Positions 1 through 7,815 of a stretch of DNA of 22,449 nt are shown piece by piece (the stretch's first letter is position 1; every line of letters starts with the position of its first letter). Origin of the DNA: Stemphylium vesicarium (Eukaryota > Ascomycota > Dothideomycetes > Pleosporales > Pleosporaceae); contig QXCR01000287.1 of NCBI GenBank assembly GCA_004380135.1, forward strand, positions 1 through 22,449, in the 5' to 3' direction. The position numbers and the translations under genes are program-made. The notes beneath the pieces were generated by a model, which made no database searches, was not told the origin of the DNA, and saw nothing but the letters and a program-made list of their open reading frames with translations.

Positions 1-690
1 ATGGAGATCAGAGCAGCCGCACGATATATATGGGCTCAAGCCTGGGGGGTGTTGGAACAGAGCCACTGTTCTACGGTGCCTCTGATGCAGCATTTGCCGA
101 CGACCTGCCGACGCGGCGCAGCTCTCAGGGATACCTATTCATGCTGTACGGTATGCCTATCGACTGGAAAGCAACGCTGCAACGCTCAGTAACCAAGTCA
201 ACCACTGAGGCGGAGCTGCTAGCTCTGTCGACAGCAGCCAGCGAGCTGCAGGCATGGAATCGACTGTTTAAGCACATCAAGCTTGATCTAGGGATAGTAT
301 TAATAATCTTCTGCGATGACCTATAGACCATTAGTATAGTAACTAAGCACGAGGATAAGTTATTTATACGACTATAATATATAGATGTCTACTAACATTA
401 GCTTAGGTAGGAGGTAGCAGCTAGACGAGTATTAGTTTAGTAGAAGCTAACTAATCTTATACTAGCTAATAGACTTACTAAGATTCTCGTACGCTAGAAG
501 TATACTAAGTTTATTTAGTAGCTTAGATTAAGAGACGTTAAAAACTATCTACTAAAGCCCGTAGGACCTAATAGCCCTAATCTAGTAAGCTTAGCTTACT
601 AGTATTAGGATAGTATAAGGTAGAATTATAGTATAACGATTATAGATTTATTAGGGAAGTTAGCTTTAGTTAGCACCTTAGCTAAGGGGG
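1..690 (+). pseudogene. Ty1/copia retrotransposon, RNase H end of pol (relic)
   Basis: Residues encoded from about nt 60 to 280 match the copia RNase H domain: a SDAAFADD stretch, then RRSSQGY, then a STTEAELLAL motif followed by the region that normally contacts the template. These correspond to the family pattern DADWAGD-RRSTSGY-STEAEY. The frame shifts near nt 45-55. From about nt 310 onward the same reading continues (the EDK, LTK and LRLRDVK remains can be followed) but with many TAA/TAG codons where Gln is expected, as RIP produces. It ends at a purine-rich tract (AAGGGGG, 684-690) that suits a polypurine tract just before an LTR. The 5' part of the element lies outside the window. Family assignment is firm; the element is dead. 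Confidence 0.85.
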
Positions 691-1236
691 TGTGTAACCA
701 CGTGACTAGGGTCACATGATTTGCTATTGTAGCAGGCACCTACCTAGGCTGGCAAATGGGTCTCCTCATCGGGAACTCAAATCCGCGATATCTCTATACA
801 TAATAACCCGATATAGACAATCGGTAGCTTATTCCATAGCCTAAATCTACATCTAGATTTTATATGTAGAAAGTCTTTCTCTTAAGCTAATAACCTTTTT
901 ATTATTAGCTAACCCACGTTGCTAAGAGTTAGGTCTCCACATTTTGCTCCGAACTAAGATATCTAGCTAGGTACTGTAGCTAGCTAGATGCTTTCTATAT
1001 ATAAAATATAGGCCTATATTTAGGCTATAAAATAAGCTATTAATCGTCTAAATTGGGTTAGAGCCTGTAGAGATATTGCAGCTTTTTAGATCCCGATGTG
1101 GAGACCCATTTACCAGCCTACACCTACCTCTAAGCCGGAAGCTCCGGAAACAGAAAAAGAGATCAGAACACGACAACAGATAGCAATACAATCTTTGATC
1201 CGCAGCCTCTAACTCGACACTGCTCACGCAGTTACA
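691..1236 (+). repeat. 3' LTR of the copia element, interrupted by a MITE
   Basis: Directly after the polypurine-like tract the sequence begins TGTGTAAC and can be followed to GTTACA at 1231-1236, giving inverted TGTAAC/GTTACA ends as expected for an LTR. Without the 376-bp MITE and one target duplication the LTR would be about 162 bp, a usual size for a fungal copia LTR. The 5' LTR is outside the window, so the borders and the 5-bp target duplication cannot be confirmed. The LTR ends 33 bp from the stop codon of the paraoxonase gene, so this element landed in or near that gene's 3' UTR. Confidence 0.6.
745..1120. mobile_element. hAT-type MITE, copy 1 (376 bp)
   Basis: The ends are 21-bp terminal inverted repeats starting TAGGCTGGCAAATGGG (745-765 and 1100-1120) with a single mismatch. 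They are flanked by a perfect 8-bp target duplication CACCTACC at 737-744 and 1121-1128. An 8-bp duplication and a TAGGCTGGCAAA-like end point to mobilisation by a hAT transposase. There is no coding capacity. The interior is rich in CTAG/AGCT palindromes and can fold on itself. A second copy of the same length lies at 18905-19280, differing at six positions, all C:G versus T:A. It is inserted in the copia LTR. Confidence 0.95.
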
Positions 1237-1269
1237 AAATAAGACAAGCCGCCCTTCCCTAAATCCATT

Positions 1270-2358
1270 CTACATGTCGATATCGCATACAGCCCAGTGT
1301 CGCTCATATACCCCACCTATCACCATTCTCTTCAGCTTGGCGTCAACAACAGCGCAAGTTACAAGGTTGAGCACACTGTCACTGTCCCAATACAAGAGCT
1401 CCGGGGTGTAGTCGTTGGCTTTCACAAGGCGGAGAACAGCGTTTTCAACCGATGGTCCCGTAGCAAGCAGCCCCCCTGCAAACCGAGCGAAGGCAGCTGT
1501 TACATTGGGTATCACTGCGACGACAAGATCCCCGGTAGAAGGAATCTCGAAGACATTATCGGGGGTACCGCCGATTGCCTGGTTTCGTTAGCGAATACAT
1601 GCAAGGTATAGCAAAACGAACATACGATTGTCCGGTCGTGTATCAGTGCCTTGGTTTGTGGATCTACCGCGTACACCGTGGAAGTGCCGTTGTCGATATC
1701 GTTGATGATTAGATTCCGCCCGCCGTCCGCCGAGGAAATTCCATTCGCGTGGTGATGCGCGTTGTTTGGGGAGACGATGCGACAGTTCAACTCATCCATT
1801 TCCTCTTCACAATAAACAACGGAGGATGCCCATGTAAATGGTCCAAACTTCTCTTCGAAAGCTCTGCCGGTGCCGTTGTAGAAGTAGTGGTCGTTGGTGA
1901 TGAAGAATGACCTGGTCTGCGATTAGAAAGCGCATGCATTCGTGAGAAGATGGAGCTAGTTACCTAGGTCCGGTAGCAGCGACTCCGTTCGGTGTTACGA
2001 TCAGACTGTGAGAATATTGCTTGACGAGGCGGAGGGTTGACGTGCCAAGGGTATGGAGGAAAATAGCGATCCTTTCTCCTTGGCGAGCGTGGTTGACGGC
2101 AAACACCTGTATCTGCACAGGTTCAGTATGGTGGCAGGGTAGTATTAGAAGCGCATTACCTCATTTGGATTCTCGTCTGACTCGCGTATGTCTAGCCTAT
2201 GCAAGACGAGATCATCACTCGTATTCCAGTTTTCGATCTCCGGAAGAGTGGTCCTGTTTTGCTACAGGTTGCATAAGCAATCTACCTTGTGAAACGGCCT
2301 CGTAGTGTCACCTTCATGTCGTATTTCAAGAAATACTCAAAGTAAGTCCTGTTCGCGC
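1270..2358 (-). pseudogene. Paraoxonase/arylesterase-like gene, 3' part (exons 3b-7)
   Basis: Downstream part of a gene whose 5' part is at 6571-6972. Exons on the minus strand: 2350-2312 (end of exon 3), 2261-2160, 2112-1964, 1911-1626 and 1578-1270 (stop TAG). Introns are 50, 47, 52 and 47 bp with GT...AG ends; the last has GTATGT and branch site GCTAAC. The coding sum over both parts is 1,191 nt, or 396 residues, normal for fungal relatives of serum paraoxonase (a calcium-dependent six-bladed propeller hydrolase). Equivalents of PON1 residues are visible: VNH (His157), TPNG (Asn191), TNDHYF (205-209), HANGI (Asn255) and PDN (Asp301-Asn302). The C-terminus GGVYERHWAVCDIDM matches the family end. 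No stops or RIP changes occur in the exons. Family assignment is strong; the substrate is unknown. Confidence 0.9.
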
Positions 2359-2687
2359 CAGTGTGCGCCATGGAGGGAACTCCTTGGCCTCTCTCCTTAC
2401 TCCCTCCCTCCTTGACCTCCATGGAGCACCGCCGGAGTTGAAGGAGTTGCTAAGCTTTTACCCCACACTCACACTAACTATATAAGGCGTAGGTTAGCGC
2501 GTAGCATAAAATTTAAACTTACTATTACTATTAGAATATAGAAAGTATAGGCTATAGTATTATTATAGAAGGTAAATAATATATTATATATATACTACTT
2601 AATCTATTTTTTTAAACTACCTATAGAGTATATATCATAAAAGTAGAGTTATCTCTATATTACTATTAGGCTAAGTTAGGCTAGATA

Positions 2688-2829
2688 ATAATATATACTA
2701 TTCTAAACTATAATTAGTAGTTTACTAATTATAATATTAGGACGCAGCTCTATACTACTACGTTATATAACTAAAAAAGTACGTATAATTAGTAAACTAC
2801 TAATCATAGTATAGAGTAGTATATTATTA
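2688..2829. repeat. Long imperfect inverted repeat inside the hAT element
   Basis: An arm at about 2688-2733 is the near reverse complement of 2784-2829 (core TAATTAGTAGTTTACTAAT against ATTAGTAAACTACTAAT), with a spacer of about 50 bp. It would form a stem of about 45 bp. It may be a foldback MITE inside the hAT or a subterminal structure of the hAT itself. The very AT-rich, RIP-altered sequence hides any target duplication. Confidence 0.65.
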
Positions 2830-2890
2830 TTATTATAGATAATAAGTAAAGGCCTCTCCCTAATAAAGGATGCGATGTTAGTACTAATAG

Positions 2891-3178
2891 TGTAACGACG
2901 CAGGCAAGACAAGAGATCCGAACTCGGCGTGGTCTCACTCAGAGGCATATAGGAGTGCGTAGGAGAACTATAACCTAAGATCTATTAACACCTATAAGTC
3001 TTATATAAAAGGGTTGCAGAGAACTACCTATCTATATTTAAGGAATAGTAGGCTTAAATACATATAGGCTAGGGAGGGCTAAGTTAGAACTAAGTTAGGA
3101 TTAGGTCTAAAGCGACTCGGGGTTGACTCCGAGTCTGGTCTTGGCTGTAGCTGTAATGAGGGAGGTAGCCTCGTTACA
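2891..3178. mobile_element. Solo LTR (288 bp) nested in the hAT element
   Basis: Begins TGTAACGACG and ends CCTCGTTACA, so the ends are inverted copies (TGTAACG/CGTTACA). It is flanked by a 5-bp target duplication AATAG at 2886-2890 and 3179-3183. A TATA-like TATATAAAAG at about 3002-3011 would suit an LTR promoter. No internal retroelement sequence is present, so this is what remains after LTR-LTR recombination. It keeps CpA/TpG dinucleotides at both ends, unlike the hAT sequence around it. Its 7-bp end sequence resembles the copia LTR at 691 but the two are not copies of each other. Confidence 0.93.
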
Positions 3179-3240
3179 AATAGTCGTATAAGCTAAAGGT
3201 TAACAGTTAGCGTAAAGCGCGTAAGTTACGTAATATACTA

Positions 3241-3480
3241 TCCTACTAAGAATAACTATTTTACTAAGATAAAGATAGTAGGTAATAAAGAAATAGATAA
3301 TTATTATAACTTTTTTATAGAAGGATATATCTAAGAGATAAATAGAATAGTAATAGACTTAGTAATAAGAATATAAGAATAGAAAGGTTTTATTATTTCT
3401 CTTATTATAGTTAACTCTTATAGTTATATATCTTTCTTAGATTATTAATTAATTATTTTATTAGTTATATAGAATTTAAT
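3241..3480. other. RIP-saturated segment
   Basis: Reading these 240 bases, I find no CpA and no TpG dinucleotide at all, while TpA is extremely frequent. This is the expected end state of repeat-induced point mutation acting on both strands. It lies between the solo LTR and the transposase 3' end in the hAT element, and no coding sequence is recognisable in it. Confidence 0.85.
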
Positions 3481-3662
3481 TATTTTTACTTAAATATCTA
3501 TTATTCTACTTAGTTGCTAGATAACTCTATAGGACTACCGCCATACAATACCTCGCCTGCCTTAGTACGGACTAGGAATAGAGAAGTATCGCCGAACCCC
3601 GTATAACAATTATTATCTAGCCTAATCTAACCTAAAAACTACTCTCTCTTATTACTATCGCC

Positions 3663-6000
3663 CTATAACCCCTCACTACTAGTACTACTACTTGATACGT
3701 ATTGTATTTCCGCCATCTCGTTACCACGTACTGCGTCACTACGGTGTTTAGCAAGGGTTATAAGGCCAAGCTTACTCCAATGTGTAAGGCATAGCATAGC
3801 TTCTAGGGTCTCTTCGCGGAGTCGACGTCGTCTAGAGTTCAGTACAAATCCGGCAGAGCTAAATACACGCTCCGCCTCCGCGCTCATTGCTGGAATAGAC
3901 AGCATGTCGATTGCCATGCGAGCAAGAGAAGGATACTTGGTGCGAACAGCTGGGCGGAGCCAGTATTGAAAGGAGACGAGATCGTCGTCAGTCTCGAGCT
4001 CAGCCTCGAGGTACAGTGTCAGCTCGTCTCTAATCTTTTACAGCTAGGGTAGACGTCGCTACTATTTAATAAGCTCGTTAATACTACTATACTTTATACG
4101 CTTCTAGGGCCGCTTGTTATAACCGCGTTTACTTAGAGGTTAGCGAAGCTTACTATCCTAGAATAAAGTAAGGGAGCTTTAGCGTAAACTATAGAAGTAA
4201 ATAGGAAAGATATTAGGCCTATAGTCTTTCTCCTATAGTCTCATACCTTCCTCTACGCCACATTTGGCGTCTTACGCACCCCATTCTTTCGCTAAGTATT
4301 GATACTTTAGGCGCAAATCTAGCAGCAAAGCAGCAGTGTACACGGGGGTTTCGTCGAGTATATTACAATACTCTGTTGCCTTACTCCAAGCTTGTTCAAT
4401 TGCTACCCAAAAGGCGGAGTCCTTCTGGCTCTCAGCATACTCAACCTTGAGCTTCTCAAGCTGGCCGAGAATAAGAGAGAGGACGTCGTACACGTTAGTA
4501 ATACCGGTAGCAGACTCCTCACTTAGGCGACCTTCGAGCTTCTTCGTGCACGCTTTAATGGAGTTTAGGATAGCGAGGAGCTCCTAGAGGATAGCCTGTT
4601 TATTGGATAATATGCGCTAGTTGAAGATAATATAAGTAACTAATTCTAATAGACGTTTATTAATTAGTTTCTTATCGCCGCGACGTACGAGGTGCATATA
4701 AGTGGCTAATTTAAGGTTAAGAAAGTGTTTAATAGAGTTGCGGAGCTGTACTACTCGATAGATTATATCTCTTGTTAAATTCTACCTAGTAAACGTTAGT
4801 TTAGTGTCCTATTTACCTAATAGAGGTAAATATAATCATAAAAAGATATAGGAACGTACTAGGTTGCATTATCTATTTTAAGCCGTAACGAAGGAGGCTA
4901 TTAGCTAGATTCTAGGTTCTCTCTACGCCAGACCTCACCCTAGGCATCCTTAAACCTCTTTATGCGCCCTAGCGATTTATTTATCTATTAGACAATTATT
5001 ACTACTATTCTAATTAGCCCTTAAGCTCGCCAAAGCTTCACCTCTTCTCGTAAGTTAGCTATATAAGCTATCTCACCCTCGAATTTTTTAAAATCGCTGC
5101 CGAATAGGAGCTACTAGGCAATAAGGTTAAGTATGTAACTAACACAACGCAGCCGCCTAAATTTAAGATCGAACTAGAGCGTCTCTCTAAGAATTACAAC
5201 TGCAGTATCGTTGCTTAAGGCGTTATTAAGGATAAAAAAAACTAACCTTATCGCATAGGTCGTAGTCGTTAATAACCTCTAGAACGTATATAGCAATAGC
5301 CTTACTATTATAACGATTAGTTATTTCTTTAAGCGCCAACATAGCTATTTTATACTCCCCTCTTTTATCTACAGAGTTTATAATAATATTATTAATTATC
5401 TTATATCGCAGTAACATCTAGAGAATAAAGAAGAGGTAGATATAACTTACTATATTCTTTAAGATCTCTCGTACCTCCCCTTTATATATAGCGAACTTAG
5501 GGTATACCTACTAGCGGGCTACCTTCTTAGACGGGATAATAGAGTCCTATATTAATAAGTATATATAACTAAATATCTTCTAAAGATAAGGACTCTATAG
5601 CTTCTTAAATAGTATATTCGCAAAGGTTACCTAGCGCATAATATCCTTCTTAATTAACCTAGAGTTAAATAATTCAATGATACTATTATATAGTCGCTAC
5701 TATATAGGATCGTGTAAGTTAAAAGAGGAGCTTATAGCGTTAACTTTATTAAGCTCCTTAAGTAGACTATTAACGTTCTCCTCGTACGACTTAGAGCATA
5801 CGTTCCAGAAGTGTTTAAGGGCGTGCTAGCTCCCACTTGTGACGTTTAAAGGGCGAGTAAGAGTTAGCGTAGTAATGTGATAAGTACGGCATAAGAAGTG
5901 TGTGCTATTAACTGCCTGCGTTAATCCCTTCTTAGTATACTTGCTAGCAAGAGGCACCCTAAAACGCTACTACTAAGCTATCCTTTAGACGCTATTTACT
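3663..6000 (-). pseudogene. hAT transposase (RIP-mutated relic)
   Basis: Blocks of transposase survive on the minus strand. About 4030-3663 encodes the C-terminal hAT dimerisation region: a QYWLRP stretch, then MLSIPAMSAEAERVFSSAG, then LNSRRRRL, ending at a TAG at 3663-3665. About 4493-4272 encodes the preceding helical part, with an AW-K-TEYCN-LDETPVY pattern. About 5417-5226 keeps an RNase H-fold-like block (LLALKEI...EVINDYDLCDKV). About 5960-5780 keeps Cys/His residues resembling a BED-type zinc finger at the N-terminal side. Between blocks, in-frame TAG/TAA codons replace probable CAG/CAA/TGG. The start is not identifiable. It would have catalysed excision and integration of the surrounding element; it is inactive now. 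Confidence 0.88.
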
Positions 6001-6570
6001 ACCTTTATATACTCTTTAACCCTATAGGACTCCTATATAACCTAAGTATAGTTAAATAGAGTATCTAATAGATACTCTAGGCTAGTAATAGCTATATAAG
6101 AATCAGCGTTCATCTATTAGTACTCTATAGGTACTAGTACCTATTTAGAATTAAGCTTATTAAGTTAAGAGGCGTCTTTATTAAAGATAGTAAAGCTATG
6201 GCTAAAAGAGTAATAACTAAATAGTTCTACGTTAAGTTGCGTATTAGGAAGATTGCATTAGCTTAATATAGGTATATTTAAAGATATAGTAGTATTAGGT
6301 AATAGATATATTTTATTAGAGTAAAATAATTATTATAAAAAGTTAAAGTTATACGCTACAAAAGATAGAATAAGGTGCGATAATTAATATTACTAGCGTT
6401 CTACTTTTAGTCTATCTCAAGTTTAGTTCACGAGATATTACTACCTAACGCTAATAAGCTTAGTTACTACCTATCTAGTACTAGAGTATCCTCCTCCTTC
6501 AACTCCTGGAGCGCTGGGAATTTCATGGATCTTGGCGGAGTGGAGCTCTCTCCCTCCATGGCGCACACTG

Positions 6571-6972
6571 GTTCGCGCTGCGATCCTGCAGAGAAGAGGG
6601 AGGGTAGAATTGCGCTCGATCTGGAATATTGCCACAAGCTAAACTAGTCAGATGTGTGGTCCGCTTAGTTGAGACGGAGTAAGACCTAAGAACGCGGTGT
6701 TAGAAGTTTCATGTAGCCGTACGTCCTCGCAGCCTTCCCCTTCTAAGATATTGTTAGACCTACGACAAACAAGGCAACGAGATCTGCTTACCGAATGGCT
6801 TCCAGCAGTTTTGATTGTTGTATGCTCCATGCACTGCCCATCTCATATGTGGAATTGGCTGAACTCGCCCATCAATTGTGTTGAGTGCGGTGAGTGGGCG
6901 GCTAAACAAGGCACTTAAGATGAGCATGGCAGTCGCCAAAGACACGCTCAAAGAGGGGATTGCGGACAACAT
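6571..6972 (-). pseudogene. Paraoxonase/arylesterase-like gene, 5' part (exons 1-3a)
   Basis: Start ATG at 6972. Exon 1 is 6972-6792, exon 2 is 6742-6686, and exon 3 begins at 6638 and runs into the hAT insertion. Introns are 49 bp (donor GTAAGC, branch TCTAACA) and 47 bp (donor GTCTTA, weak; branch CTGAC). Residues about 8-30 are hydrophobic, a signal peptide or signal anchor like the retained leader of animal paraoxonases. Exon 2 gives GCEDV; its Glu66-Asp67 correspond to the PON1 calcium ligands Glu53-Asp54. Exon 3 starts FLACGNIPDRAQFYPP across the splice, typical of the fungal branch. Removing the transposon and one GTTCGCGC copy restores the frame into the part at 2350. With the gene split by 4.2 kb carrying many stops, no full protein is expected. 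Confidence 0.88.
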
Positions 6973-7272
6973 ATCTAAGTGAAGAACGTGTGCAGATTAG
7001 GATGCTGCTGCTGGGCTTGATGGTCTGCAAGTGTAGCCCAGACATATGTGTATTCACCCGTCTACCTATATACCGAATCTCTAGAGATGTAAATCCACGT
7101 TCTATGTCCGTCACTTCGAGTGATTGACGAACCGGCTACTGAGCCAAGAACTTAGAATACCTATAGGAATGGTCTCCATGTTCCGACCAAGCCCGAAATG
7201 CGCTGAGATTGCATGACTTCTTAGATCCAACCGTACTTCATCCGCAGCCGTTGGAGAGAATGTGGCCTGTAG
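6973..7272. other. Intergenic, upstream of the paraoxonase gene
   Basis: This 300-bp stretch between the paraoxonase start and the 46-bp repeat array should hold the paraoxonase promoter. I see no clear TATA box, open frame of known family, or RNA gene. Base composition is that of unique host sequence, with no RIP signature. Confidence 0.4.
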
Positions 7273-7456
7273 GCACCTGTTCCTACGTTACTCTGCTCCC
7301 GACACATGAAATTGACTCTTGGCTGCTCTCATACCACTCCGCTTCCGACACCACAGTCTTATGCTTGGCAGTTCTCGGCTGACTCCGCTTCCGCCACGCT
7401 CATTCCGCCCTTGGCAGCTCTAACAAGGCTCCACTTCTATTACTACAGCACTCTTC
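7273..7456. repeat. Degenerate tandem repeat, 46-bp period, about 4 units
   Basis: Units start near 7273, 7319, 7365 and 7411. Two anchors recur at exactly 46-bp steps: TTGGC(T/A)G(C/T)TCT at 7319, 7365 and 7411, and CTC(C/T)GCT(T/C)CCG(A/C)CAC at 7291, 7337 and 7383. The last unit is the most diverged. A 46-bp period is not a multiple of three, so it is not a coding repeat. It lies between the laccase 3' end and the paraoxonase promoter. Confidence 0.7.
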
Positions 7457-7815
7457 CTTTTCCAGGCCGTGTGGCACATTCGTAAAGTGGTGTCATGCCC
7501 GGTACAAAGAAGCGAGGGTCACTCGCGAGACTACCTAGGTAATGCGCGATATAGGCAACCAAAACGATTTTCAATGGGAGATGTTTGCAAAAGCATTTAT
7601 GTAATTACAGCGATAGCTGCATGATATGTACAAGTGTCCTTATTCTCCAAGCCAGTCGGTGCCAAAAGCGCAACGGCCAAGTAAAGTAAAGAAAACACGC
7701 AATCCCCGTTCGACCAGAACGTGATGCCGGCGTCCAACGAGCGCAAAGCAGACAAAACCCTATAATTACTGCCCCTTTTCAAGCTACTTAAAAATATAAT
7801 ACAAGTGTCGCAAGA
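7457..7815. other. Intergenic, laccase 3' flank
   Basis: About 360 bp without a supported gene. On the minus strand an A/T-rich run (about 7780-7800) directly follows the laccase stop codon and may hold the polyadenylation signal, but no exact AATAAA is visible. Nothing else recognised. Confidence 0.35.

Larger units (their letters stand above)
2359..6570 (-). mobile_element. hAT DNA transposon (4,212 bp) inserted in the paraoxonase gene
   Basis: Perfect 20-bp terminal inverted repeats CAGTGTGCGCCATGGAGGGA at 2359-2378 and, reversed, at 6551-6570. The 8-bp target duplication GTTCGCGC is exact at 2351-2358 and 6571-6578. Both subterminal regions repeat the motif GGAGTTGAAGGAG. The interior carries a hAT transposase relic on the minus strand (3663 to about 6000) and a solo LTR (2891-3178); without the LTR the element is about 3.9 kb, a usual autonomous hAT size. 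Most of the interior is RIP-mutated, but the outer ~100 bp at each end are not. The insertion falls inside exon 3 of the host gene. Confidence 0.93.

Noticed and set aside
2763..2948. Minus-strand open frame across the solo LTR border
   Set aside because: It spans an insertion junction in AT-rich RIP-mutated DNA and has no coding features.
7273..7456. Regularly spaced repeats taken as a CRISPR-like array
   Set aside because: Repeat and spacer parts are not separable, the units are degenerate along the whole 46 bp, and the host is a eukaryote; it is a minisatellite.
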